From an uncultured Aquimarina sp. (lineage in GTDB: Bacteria > Bacteroidota > Bacteroidia > Flavobacteriales > Flavobacteriaceae): 64,000 nt of DNA. Location: NCBI GenBank assembly GCA_947499005.1, contig CANMML010000002.1, positions 1-64,000 on the forward strand, read 5' to 3'. The notes beneath the pieces are model-generated. The model ran no database searches. It was not told the DNA's origin and worked only from the letters and a program-made list of their open reading frames with translations. The position numbers and the translations under genes were made by a program. This document shows positions 34,601 through 42,898 of this stretch, piece after piece (the first letter of the stretch is position 1; each line of letters opens with the position of its first letter).

Positions 34601-35365
34601 ATGGCTAATAAGTATTTAAGTTTTATATCTGATGAGCATTTATTGTTTTGTATTGAAAATCTTCACAAATCATATTTGAGAGCTAAGGAAGATGTAAGCA
34701 AGAAGAAGTTTTATAAAAATAAAATAGATACTATTAAACTTACTTTTGATGCTAAGTTCAACGATTTAGACGAAGAAACACTCATAAAGACAGAAATAAA
34801 TCGTTAAATAGATAAGTCGATTAATAATTCTATAGGAACTTTTCACGAACAGATTTTAGGAGGAATTAATGACTATGAGATTGGTAATTTAAGCGGCTTT
34901 GATATTAAAGCAACAGATAATACGTTGTTTGCAGATATTAAGAATAAGCATAATACGATGAATAGTAGTTCTTCTGAAAGTTTATTTCAAAAATTGGCAA
35001 AATATGCAGATACATACAAGCAAGCAAAATGCTATTGGGTACAGGTTTTAGCCAAAAGTAGCTTTAACGAAAAATGGTTTGGAGAAATTAATGGTAAAGA
35101 ATATAGTCATAGTAGAGTTTACAAAATTTCGGGAGATCAATTTTATAAATTGCTATCGGGACGTGATAATGCTCTTTTCGAATTGTATGAAGTTTTACCT
35201 CGAGCCATTTCGGATTATTTAAGTAAGTATGAGAGTGCAGGTGTACAAAGTAACTCAGCACTTCAAGAGATTACTAATAGTGCATCACTATCTAAGAGAA
35301 GTATATTAGATGAAATTACTTTTGAGAATTATGGTTACTATTTGGGTTTTGATAAGTTAGAGTAA
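34601..35365 (+). pseudogene. Eco47II-family type II restriction endonuclease, interrupted by one stop codon
   Basis: A single frame runs from the ATG at 34601 (MANKYLSFISDEHLLFCIEN) to the TAA at 35363-35365, broken only by TAA at 34805-34807 (codon 69). Both sides match the Eco47II/Sau96I family: IDKSINNSIGTFHEQILGG, NLSGFDIKATDNTLFADIK and the catalytic-type DIKNKHNTMNSSSSE follow the stop. Family members cut GGNCC/GGWCC-like sites. The stop falls where a Gln (CAA) would be natural between EINR and IDKS, so one C-to-T change explains it. The rest is undamaged, so loss is recent; reinitiation or readthrough cannot be excluded. Converges on and overlaps the methyltransferase gene by 28 bases. 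Confidence 0.85.
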
Positions 35366-36582
35366 TACTTATTTAAAAGCTCAATTACTGAATACCCTAT
35401 TTCTTGACCTAAATTACACGGAACAGCATTTCCTATTTGTTTATAACGTTGAGAGATAGAACCCATAAATTTCCAGCTATCAGGAAAAGTCTGTATTCTA
35501 GCATATTCACGTACTGTAAAAGGTCTAGTTTCTTCAGGGTGGCATCTTTCAGTCTGTTTTTGAGCAGGGCTACAAGTAAGTGTTAGGCTAGGCTCATCCC
35601 AACCGATTCTTCGAGCAATACCTGTTTTTCCGCCGCCTAGATAAAAGCTTTTACCCATATATTCTTTTTGAATATCTAAAGGCAAATTTCTCCAATATCC
35701 TTTTTGAGGAACTAAATCCAAAACTAAGCGCTTATGGTCGGGGTATTTAGATCCTTCGGATATTGGAACATCGCAGTCATATAATTCACCCTTTTTGAGG
35801 GCGTCTATTAAATTGTAAATTTTGTTATGTGGTTTAGGGTACTGATATTGAAGATGAATATCTTTTCGTACTCCTACCAAAATGACACGTTCTCTTTTCT
35901 GAGGGACTTTATAATTAATGGCTTTCAAAACTTTTACAGGAACTACATTATAACCGATTTCATCTAATATTGAAATCATTCCTTGTATAGTCTTTCCCTT
36001 TTCGTGAGATAATAGTCCTTTCACATTTTCTCCAATACAAATAAGAGGGTTAACTTCTTTAACAACCCTAGCGAATTCGTAAAATAAAGTACCCCTAGCA
36101 TCTTTAAAACCAAGTTTTTTGCCAGCATAACTAAAAGCTTGGCAAGGAAAGCCTCCAGTAACTATATCAACATTGTTATGGTATTTTTTAAAATCATATA
36201 ATTTTATATCCCCTTCCAAAACATTCCAATGAGGTCTATTTTCTCTTAGGGTCTGGCAAGCCCATTTATCAATTTCATTTAGAGCCACACATTTTATTCC
36301 CGATTTTTCTAATCCAACTGCTAGCCCACCTGCACCAGCAAATAATTCAATAACCTTAAATTCTTTAATAGGTTTTACACTATTATCAATGCTGTCTTCG
36401 TAATCAATAGAAAGTTGCTCTAATAAAGTGTTTATTTGTTCTTTTTTGTATATTCTATACTGACTAATTGGTTCTCGAACCGCGGTAAGTTTACCATCTC
36501 TATCCCATCTTCTTAGCGTTTCTTTACTTTTTCCCAATATCTCAGAAGCCTCATTTAAAGAATAGTAATCTTTTGTAACCAT
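35338..36582 (-). CDS. DNA cytosine-5 methyltransferase with N-terminal MerR-like HTH
   Basis: 414 residues from the ATG at 36582 (MVTKDYYSLNEASEILGKSK); an upstream ATG adds 12 residues unlike the family. Residues 5-55 are a MerR/excisionase-type helix-turn-helix (ETLRRWDRDGKLTAVREP, then YRIYKKEQI). The C5-methyltransferase follows: motif I FAGAGGLAVGLE, motif IV GGFPCQAFS with catalytic Cys147, motif VI ENVKGLLSHE, motif VIII PQKRERVILVG and motif X QIGNAVPCNLGQEIG. Partner of the broken Eco47II-like nuclease, hence probably a GGNCC/GGWCC-type methylase that now acts alone. The HTH fusion implies autoregulation, and a 12-bp inverted repeat covers its start region. Confidence 0.92.
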   Translation of the reverse strand: MVTKDYYSLNEASEILGKSKETLRRWDRDGKLTAVREPISQYRIYKKEQINTLLEQLSIDYEDSIDNSVKPIKEFKVIELFAGAGGLAVGLEKSGIKCVALNEIDKWACQTLRENRPHWNVLEGDIKLYDFKKYHNNVDIVTGGFPCQAFSYAGKKLGFKDARGTLFYEFARVVKEVNPLICIGENVKGLLSHEKGKTIQGMISILDEIGYNVVPVKVLKAINYKVPQKRERVILVGVRKDIHLQYQYPKPHNKIYNLIDALKKGELYDCDVPISEGSKYPDHKRLVLDLVPQKGYWRNLPLDIQKEYMGKSFYLGGGKTGIARRIGWDEPSLTLTCSPAQKQTERCHPEETRPFTVREYARIQTFPDSWKFMGSISQRYKQIGNAVPCNLGQEIGYSVIELLNKYYSNLSKPK

Positions 36583-36615
36583 ATTATTCAACCTTATACA
36601 ATGGTTACAAAAATA
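36571..36615 (-). promoter_or_regulatory. Inverted repeat overlapping promoter and start codon of the methyltransferase
   Basis: TTTTGTAACCAT (36571-36582) and ATGGTTACAAAA (36601-36612) are perfect 12-bp reverse complements with an 18-bp spacer. On the minus strand TATTTTTG (36615-36608) matches the TAnnTTTG -7 element and overlaps the distal arm; the proximal arm holds the ATG and codons 2-4. This places a dimer site where binding would block transcription. The fused MerR-like HTH is the obvious candidate binder (inference). A clear -33 element was not found. Confidence 0.65.
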
Positions 36616-36703
36616 CAATAATAGAGATAAGAAAAAAGAGAAGATTAAAAAAATTCTAGATTAGCCTTTCAAATATTAAATGAGACTTTAATTTACAAAT
36701 AAA

Positions 36704-39082
36704 TCACTCCCCCAACACCTGCATCAAATCATTATAAGTATATAGTTTGTCGGCATCCAAATGTTTTTGATAAAGGATCGGTACTCGAATGGCTTTTAGA
36801 CCAGTAACAGCTTGCAAGTCTTCTAACTCTAAAATTTCAATATCTTGATCTAGATAATTTTTAGCCTGTAAAAAAGAGATGTAATTAAGATATTCCTTTT
36901 CATCTTGCTTTTGCGAATAGACGATTGTTAATTTCCCTTTCTGGGTAATTCGTTCATTAGTGCCTTTTATATGTGCTTTATCGACACGCTTTTTTACGAT
37001 TTCGTAACGAGCATTATAAGTACCATCTACGTCAAATTGCTTTTCATCCATTCTAAAGCTTATGGTTAAAGGTGAATTGAATACCAAAACCATTGAAGCG
37101 ACATCCAGACCAATTTCAAAACTAGGTTGCATTTGGTAGTAGGTGTTTTCCATTTCGCACATTACTTGAAGTTGCCAAAGCCTTAGATTGCTCAAATAGA
37201 GTGGGTCAAAAGGGCGGTTTTCAGCAATGGAAGCACCTATATACATATTATGTTCTACGCCATCTGTTTTAAAACGTTCAAAAAAATGAGGATACATGGC
37301 TTGGGCTTCTACTTGTTTTTTATCTAAAAGCCCAGCCATTTTTTTGTTGACTTGTGCAATTGTTTTGTCATAAGCCTTTCGATTTTCGTAAAGGATTTCC
37401 AATTTTGGATCAATTTTATCGAAATAGGTATTGACAATTTTTAAAAGACGAGGAGTGTTTTTTAAGTGTTCAAATAAAGGATGAATATTTTTTTTCAGAG
37501 AAGAAGTAATCACTTGTTCGCTATCTACCTGAAAGCTTTCTTCTATTTCCTTTAGACAGTTATCTAATTGAAATAAATGTTGCTCGTAAATAGGTAAAGG
37601 ATTCAACGATTGTACCTCTAATAATACACCTTTTGCTGTTTCAATTTGTAAGGTCAAATCTTGTTTTGTAGCCCAGTTTCTAGCTTCGGAAGAACCTTTA
37701 ATATCGATTTGCCCATATAAAGGATATACATTTTTAAAGGCGATCTTTCTAAAAACAGGATTTTCATTGAGGATCTGGCGACGTAAAAAACGTTTGGCTT
37801 CATTTTTAAATTTCCAGAATACACTAGGATGAATTGAAGTACACTCATGTTGAATGATAGCTTCGATTATATTTTCCTCTTCTTCCTGAGAACGTTCCAC
37901 AGCCGAAACTATAAATGGCATTACATCATTAAGTTTGTTGGCATTGATGCTATTAAGCACTTTAGGAGTTTTCGAAACTAGTTCTAAAACGCCCAAGAAA
38001 GTGTCTGCATTGGCAATCGGAGCTAGAATACAGCTTTTTATACCTTGATTTTTTAAGCTATTTAATAAAGGAGACTTGCCTTTTGCTTGGTCGAAAGCTT
38101 GGTCTATATTAGCAAAAGAAACATAATTATTTTTATTGAAAATACGATCAAAAGACCACCCACAAAGACAATTCATGCAATCGTCATAATCTTTTTGATC
38201 TAGTAAAAAGCTTTTGATTTGTTGTCCATGAATCGTTTCAAGCTTATTACTGTCTTTATTAAAAACTGTAAAACCTACCTCGACATCGGCAATGTTTAAT
38301 AAAGATCTAAAGACGTGATGAAAGTTTTCGACCATCGCTGTATCAGATGGTTTTTCTTTAGAAATCAAAGTCGATTTTAAATTCGAAATAGATTGACTGT
38401 CTGTGATGTCAAAAATGTTCGAGATGATAAAGCCTTTAAAAATATACGAATTAGGAGGGAATTTCTCTTTCCATAATTCTATATCGTCAAAATTATCTAG
38501 GAGTAAGTCTACATCAGCCGAGGTAATTTCAGGCGTATTTTCTTTTTTGTGAATCTCTACAAAATTTGCATTAAATAATACTTTGTAGTAACGAATGATT
38601 TTATTCTGATCGGGAATTTGATATAAAAATGGACGTTTAAAATTTACTTCATATCCGTAAAAGAAAGTCAATACGATGCTACACGCAATAATGTACCGTT
38701 CTTCATCTGACGAATACGCAATATAGGGTTGAAAATCATCCCCAGCATTTTTAATAATATTTTCAAACCGAGTAGAAGTATTAAAAATAAAATCATAAAA
38801 AGGTACAGATGCTGTTTTAATTTCATTTGTTGTTAATACATCACTAAACGCATCTTGAAGAATAAATTTTATTTCATCTTTATATGTATCTAAAAGATTA
38901 AGATCCGAAAAGCCATTTTTCAATTCGGGGTGCTTCTCAACTACAGCAAGAATTTCTTCTGCCTTAGAAACTTGAAATTTTGAATTACTATGAAGCATTT
39001 GTTCGTAGTTCTTCAAAAACTTGTCAAAGCCTACATATATTTCAAATGGAGCAAAAATGTCTGTTGAGTAATGTTTCTTCAT
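36704..39082 (-). CDS. Large GAF-domain protein
   Basis: 792 residues, soluble, no signal peptide. A GAF-like region at about residues 250-400 contains LNIADVEVGFTVFNKDSNKL, KSCILAPIANADTFLGVLEL and VSKTPKVLN, the usual end strands of a GAF domain. The flanking N- and C-terminal regions are helical and belong to a Bacteroidota-specific family that I can only name by its GAF part. No kinase, cyclase or HTH output domain is visible. It probably senses a small molecule or acts as a scaffold. Stands alone, about 80 bases from the DUF5777 operon. Confidence 0.68.
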   Translation of the reverse strand: MKKHYSTDIFAPFEIYVGFDKFLKNYEQMLHSNSKFQVSKAEEILAVVEKHPELKNGFSDLNLLDTYKDEIKFILQDAFSDVLTTNEIKTASVPFYDFIFNTSTRFENIIKNAGDDFQPYIAYSSDEERYIIACSIVLTFFYGYEVNFKRPFLYQIPDQNKIIRYYKVLFNANFVEIHKKENTPEITSADVDLLLDNFDDIELWKEKFPPNSYIFKGFIISNIFDITDSQSISNLKSTLISKEKPSDTAMVENFHHVFRSLLNIADVEVGFTVFNKDSNKLETIHGQQIKSFLLDQKDYDDCMNCLCGWSFDRIFNKNNYVSFANIDQAFDQAKGKSPLLNSLKNQGIKSCILAPIANADTFLGVLELVSKTPKVLNSINANKLNDVMPFIVSAVERSQEEEENIIEAIIQHECTSIHPSVFWKFKNEAKRFLRRQILNENPVFRKIAFKNVYPLYGQIDIKGSSEARNWATKQDLTLQIETAKGVLLEVQSLNPLPIYEQHLFQLDNCLKEIEESFQVDSEQVITSSLKKNIHPLFEHLKNTPRLLKIVNTYFDKIDPKLEILYENRKAYDKTIAQVNKKMAGLLDKKQVEAQAMYPHFFERFKTDGVEHNMYIGASIAENRPFDPLYLSNLRLWQLQVMCEMENTYYQMQPSFEIGLDVASMVLVFNSPLTISFRMDEKQFDVDGTYNARYEIVKKRVDKAHIKGTNERITQKGKLTIVYSQKQDEKEYLNYISFLQAKNYLDQDIEILELEDLQAVTGLKAIRVPILYQKHLDADKLYTYNDLMQVLGE

Positions 39083-39164
39083 GAGCCTTCATCTTTTATG
39101 GAATACAAAATTAACAATAGCTCTCTAATTGGTACTACTCCTTAACAAAGCCTTAAGTGGAATT

Positions 39165-40013
39165 CTAGAAAACGCGAACAACGTTAAACCCAAAGAAAAT
39201 TTTCCCTTCGGCCCAATCTCCCTCGGCATTACTAATAAAACCAGGTTCGTTAGCAGATTGTGCATTCGTAAATAACAACTGAAATACGTGACCTCCAGTT
39301 TCAATATCTACACCAATAGTCAAAGGGTTAACAAAAGCCGAATTGCTAGCTCGATTGAAATGAGGTACGTAATCAATATTTAAAGAGAATCGTTTGCTTA
39401 ATTTTAAACGCCCACCTATTCCCAATGCAAATTGATTATTGTCTTGAGCAGCTTCTAATACTGCATTTTGACGAACAAATGAAGGAGCAATTAGTAAAGA
39501 AAGACGCTCATTAATTCTTCGAGAAACTAATAATTGCGTTGCGTAGCTTAAGCGATCTTTGAATTCTAGCCCAGGAAATTGGACACCACTTACCTCGCTA
39601 TTTCCATTAATCGTAGAATATAAAGCTAGATTAAAAGGGAAAGATTTGGATTGGTTGGTAAGACCATATTTTGCTGACAATGCATATGTTTTTCTAAGAG
39701 ATTCTCGACTAGCGCCAATTTGAAGACGATCTGTAACTCCGTAAATCAATTGAATTTTGGTATTGGCATTATCCAAACCAAAGAACGTATCGAACCCTTC
39801 ATCCAAAGAACCAAATCGATGCGAAAGATAGAGGTATAGCTCTTTCTTCTTGGCCAATTTTGTAGACTGAAGATTTCCAACTTTAAAAGCTTTAAAAGCA
39901 GGAGCCGAAAAAGTACTCTCTTCAGCTTTAGCTTCTAGTTCGTCTAATAATTCACTTTGCGACCAAATCAATGAAGTGAATGCTAAAAAAAATAGGGTGC
40001 TTAATAGTTTCAT
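39165..40013 (-). CDS. DUF5777 family outer-membrane beta-barrel protein
   Basis: 282 residues with a signal peptide (MKLLSTLFFLAFTSLIWSQ). YLYLSHRFGSLDEGFDTFFG followed by alternating strands (LQIGASRESLRKTYALSAKY, SYATQLLVSRRINERLSLLI, GIGGRLKLSKRFSLNIDYVP) and final aromatic GFNVVRVF indicate a barrel of the DUF5777 family. It starts 4 bases after the YceI-like gene and completes a cytochrome - YceI - DUF5777 operon, an arrangement seen in other Bacteroidota. Function unknown. Confidence 0.78.
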   Translation of the reverse strand: MKLLSTLFFLAFTSLIWSQSELLDELEAKAEESTFSAPAFKAFKVGNLQSTKLAKKKELYLYLSHRFGSLDEGFDTFFGLDNANTKIQLIYGVTDRLQIGASRESLRKTYALSAKYGLTNQSKSFPFNLALYSTINGNSEVSGVQFPGLEFKDRLSYATQLLVSRRINERLSLLIAPSFVRQNAVLEAAQDNNQFALGIGGRLKLSKRFSLNIDYVPHFNRASNSAFVNPLTIGVDIETGGHVFQLLFTNAQSANEPGFISNAEGDWAEGKIFFGFNVVRVF

Positions 40014-40017
40014 GAAG

Positions 40018-40524
40018 CTAGTTTTTTGGTTGTAAGCTATAGTTAAAAGAGACTGTGATTTCTTCTGCCATTTTGCGGCTTATAATTTTAGGAACTTTTA
40101 TGTTGAAATCTTCTGAATGTATTTTAAATGTACCTAACAGATCGATTGTTTCATTTTTGAGAAATGTTATAGGCGTTTCGATGTTTTTAGAAATTCCTTT
40201 TATAGTTAATACTCCTTTTATTGTATTATGATCTATTATTCTTCCTTGGAAGAAAGCCTTTGGGTAACTTTCTGTTTCCATATAATTTTCATTAAAATGC
40301 TCTTGCATTAGAGGTATTTTAAATTCAAAATCAATAATATAAACTAAGATTGCGATTTCCTCTGTCGTTACATCAAAAATAACTTTCGACGCATTATTAT
40401 TTGCCTTCACAGGAATCAGTGTAGGCAGAGAAGCTTCAAATTTGGTGGTACCCGTATTGGTGGAATAACGTTGTCCAAAAGCAGAAATGCTGAAGCAAAG
40501 CAATAGGTAAAAGAGAGTTCTCAT
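40018..40524 (-). CDS. YceI-like secreted lipid-binding protein
   Basis: 168 residues from the ATG at 40524 (MRTLFYLLLCFSISAFGQ), a Sec signal; the longer frame begins inside the cytochrome gene. The mature part shows the YceI lipocalin-like fold: TGTTKFEASLPTLIPV, VDIEFK-type strand ILVYIIDFEFKIPLMQEHF, ESYPKAFFQGRI and GVLTIKGISKNIETPI. YceI proteins bind polyisoprenoids or similar lipids in the periplasm. It lies between the cytochrome gene, 2 bases away, and the DUF5777 gene. Confidence 0.82.
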   Translation of the reverse strand: MRTLFYLLLCFSISAFGQRYSTNTGTTKFEASLPTLIPVKANNNASKVIFDVTTEEIAILVYIIDFEFKIPLMQEHFNENYMETESYPKAFFQGRIIDHNTIKGVLTIKGISKNIETPITFLKNETIDLLGTFKIHSEDFNIKVPKIISRKMAEEITVSFNYSLQPKN

Positions 40525-40526
40525 AA

Positions 40527-40889
40527 TTATTCGGTTTCTAAGAATCCATCTTCTTGCCACTTTAATACCAATTGAATTTCTTGTGGCGTAAGTCTAGGCT
40601 TTTGGGCGGGAGGCATGGTTCCATTTTCTATCCTTGTAATAGAAGTTCCATTTCTGTAAGAATTGAGTACCTGTTGAAAATTTGTTAGTAATAGCCCTCC
40701 ATCTGGAGTATTACCCCTATGGCAAGCGATGCAATGTTTTTCATTGATCGCCATAATGTCCGATTCGAAAGTTACGGTTCGCATAATATCGGTTAAATTA
40801 TCTTGTACTGCTTGGGGGTCAATATTAGTTTCCGAGCAACTTATACAAAAAATGAATATGGTAGTGGTAATAAAAAAATGTTTTATCAT
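40527..40889 (-). CDS. Monohaem cytochrome c-type lipoprotein
   Basis: 120 residues. Lipoprotein signal (MIKHFFITTTIFIFCISCS, lipobox Cys18). One haem c site CIACH at about residues 53-57 with downstream Met in ENGTMPPAQKPRLTPQEIQL as possible sixth ligand. GGLLLTNF and VLKWQEDGFL are typical of Bacteroidota 'cytochrome c domain' lipoproteins. Probable electron carrier at the periplasmic face. First gene of the three-gene operon. Confidence 0.82.
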   Translation of the reverse strand: MIKHFFITTTIFIFCISCSETNIDPQAVQDNLTDIMRTVTFESDIMAINEKHCIACHRGNTPDGGLLLTNFQQVLNSYRNGTSITRIENGTMPPAQKPRLTPQEIQLVLKWQEDGFLETE

Positions 40890-41263
40890 AATATAAAGTC
40901 CATTTAAGTCTTGTCGAAGATACCTTGCTAAACTTTCAATAGCTGTTAATTTTTTTTTATTAATTTATGTAATTGACGCTTTTTGAGAAGTCTATAATCG
41001 ACAAATGTTAAATTTTTATAGATTTGGTGAATGCCAACTTGTCTATTTTTCCTGAAATATAGATTTTAAAAGTATCGCTATTGGTTGAAATCATTGTTAA
41101 AGTAAGGCTTTTGGATATAAACCCAGTTATGTAAGAATCTTCACACATAAAATTTTGAATTTAGCTGTGTAATAAAAAAACAAATTTTCTAAATTTCCAT
41201 TAATCAATACTTTACCCCCTCCAAAGGTATTGACCCAAGTAACCAACTTAATACATCTAACCC
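40890..41263. other. 374-base divergent gap upstream of the injection-system operon
   Basis: It separates the leftward cytochrome operon from the rightward eCIS operon and must hold both promoters. TAGATTTG at 41019-41026 fits a plus-strand -7 element but has no good -33 partner and lies about 240 bases before the first gene. No RNA gene or operator was recognised. Confidence 0.4.
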
Positions 41264-41854
41264 TTGATATTTGAAACTTTACAAATCATAAGTGAAGAGG
41301 CAAATGCGTACCTTAAAAGTGTAGGAGGAACTCCAGATATCACTTTAAATAACGTAGCGACTCTAGACCAACCTGACAATGAAAATGGAGGTGGGGTCTC
41401 AAGTAACATTCTGTGTTCGCTTGTTAATATTCAAGAAGAATTTGCTTTAAAAAATAATATAAACCACCGTACGGTTAAAGACACGGTCGATTATAGAAAC
41501 CCTAAAGTATTTCTCAATTTATATGCCTTGTACTCCTTTACACATACTACCTATACAGAAGCATTAAAGGGTTTAAACCGTATTGTGCAATTTTATCAAG
41601 GTAAGAGGGTTTTTACCCAATCGAATACGAGTTTTAAAAGAGAAGTAGAGCTTAGTAATATTAGCAGTTTTAGATTTGTAGTAGACCTGTATACTCCTTC
41701 TTTTGAAGAGCTTAACTACATATGGGGAACACTAGGAGGAAAACAATATCCTTCTGTAATGTATAAGATATCAGTACTAGAGATCGAAAGAGATCATAGT
41801 CTTAGTAAGAGTGGTACTGTCGTTGGTTTAACAAGTGATCTAAATAATAATTAG
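41264..41854 (+). CDS. eCIS DUF4255 (Pvc16/Afp16-like) tube/sheath terminator
   Basis: 196 residues. The start is TTG at 41264 (read MIFETLQIISEEANAYLKSV): no in-frame ATG precedes the conserved N-terminus, and family members begin 'MI..TL..I..E.N.YL'. Features of DUF4255: VSSNILCSLVNIQEEFALKN, FLNLYALYSFTHTTYTEALK, then LNRIVQFYQGKRVF and FEELNYIWGTLGGKQYPSVM. In PVC/Afp particles this family caps the distal end of the tube and sheath and helps set tube termination. First gene of the operon; the next starts 2 bases after its stop. Confidence 0.88.
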   Translation: MIFETLQIISEEANAYLKSVGGTPDITLNNVATLDQPDNENGGGVSSNILCSLVNIQEEFALKNNINHRTVKDTVDYRNPKVFLNLYALYSFTHTTYTEALKGLNRIVQFYQGKRVFTQSNTSFKREVELSNISSFRFVVDLYTPSFEELNYIWGTLGGKQYPSVMYKISVLEIERDHSLSKSGTVVGLTSDLNNN

Positions 41855-41856
41855 TC

Positions 41857-42876
41857 ATGAGTTACAAGTCTCTTTTCGAAATACAGTTTTTTCATCACTA
41901 CTTTCTTGATCATGGACAGGCTGTCTTTGATGCCCAAAATCCATTAGTAAATAATGTTGGGTACAATGTGAAGCAGTTTTTAGAAATTATACCATTACCG
42001 AAGACGCAACTGTTATTTAAAAATCATCGCTATTTATTTAAGAAAACCTCTCTTGGTATTTCTATACTTACAAAAACGATCGAAGAAACTGTTAATAGAA
42101 ATGTAAGAGAAAAACCATTAATAACTCCTTCTTCAAAGGATAAAGCAGTTTTTGCAATTCGAGTAACAGATCCAATGTTTTATAATTATACGGATGTTAC
42201 TGAGCTTAACGAATTACAGCTATATCACTTTTCGAATGATGCTTTAGGAGCAGAGGGCAATATTTTTGATAATTCGGGAGCCAATGATGTTGATAATAAT
42301 TATTTGCTAAACGAATCTGATAGCCGCGATTTATTAGAAAATATAGCACCGCAAGAGACTGGGGCAAGTGCTTTTGATGTAGAGACAGCACTTGATTTAT
42401 TATCGGAAGACACTTCAATTCCAGATTTAGCTGTAGCGAAGCATACTTTTTTAAGCGGTGAAGTAAAAAGAAGGAGAAGACAAGGCATTATTGGATATAT
42501 CGTATTGAATTTTTCTAATAACCAAGTAGGTAATCGCATACTGGAATATGATAGTAAAGGACCTCGATACTTAACAGGGAATACACTATCATTTCAATTA
42601 ACTTTTCAAAGCAAGAAAACATTTTGGCGTTATCAAATGCTTAAAAAAGGGAATACTTATGCTTTAGAGACGCAATCTCAAAAGCAATTTTCCTTGAATG
42701 GATACACAGATATTGATTCGGAAGTAGACTTAGATGCCTCTAACCAATTACCCCAAAATGATCCAGATGCACCAACGGCAAATGAGCTATCAACATTTGT
42801 TTTTCCTAGTCCCAATCCGAAAGTATTGAAATACGAAAACAATAAAATTTATTCAGAAATATATATAACCATTTAA
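41857..42876 (+). CDS. Conserved eCIS-associated protein of unknown function
   Basis: 339 residues, no signal peptide. Between DUF4255 and sheath genes, so probably structural. Visible features: N-terminal LFEIQFFHHYFLDHGQAVFD, a basic patch KRRRRQ at about residue 204, beta-rich middle (GIIGYIVLNFSNNQVGNRIL, LSFQLTFQSKKTFWRYQMLK) and an acidic C-terminal third. I do not recognise a phage-tail homologue. In AlgoCIS-type loci unassigned genes near the terminator encode cap or cap-adaptor components; assigning this one to such a role would be inference. Confidence 0.65.
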   Translation: MSYKSLFEIQFFHHYFLDHGQAVFDAQNPLVNNVGYNVKQFLEIIPLPKTQLLFKNHRYLFKKTSLGISILTKTIEETVNRNVREKPLITPSSKDKAVFAIRVTDPMFYNYTDVTELNELQLYHFSNDALGAEGNIFDNSGANDVDNNYLLNESDSRDLLENIAPQETGASAFDVETALDLLSEDTSIPDLAVAKHTFLSGEVKRRRRQGIIGYIVLNFSNNQVGNRILEYDSKGPRYLTGNTLSFQLTFQSKKTFWRYQMLKKGNTYALETQSQKQFSLNGYTDIDSEVDLDASNQLPQNDPDAPTANELSTFVFPSPNPKVLKYENNKIYSEIYITI

Positions 42877-42898
42877 CTTAAAATCAAACTTTTAAACT

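Noticed and set aside
34601-34807. Separate 68-residue gene followed by an independent 146-residue gene
   Set aside because: Both parts and the sequence between them lie in one frame and together match one Eco47II-family nuclease, so they are one interrupted gene.
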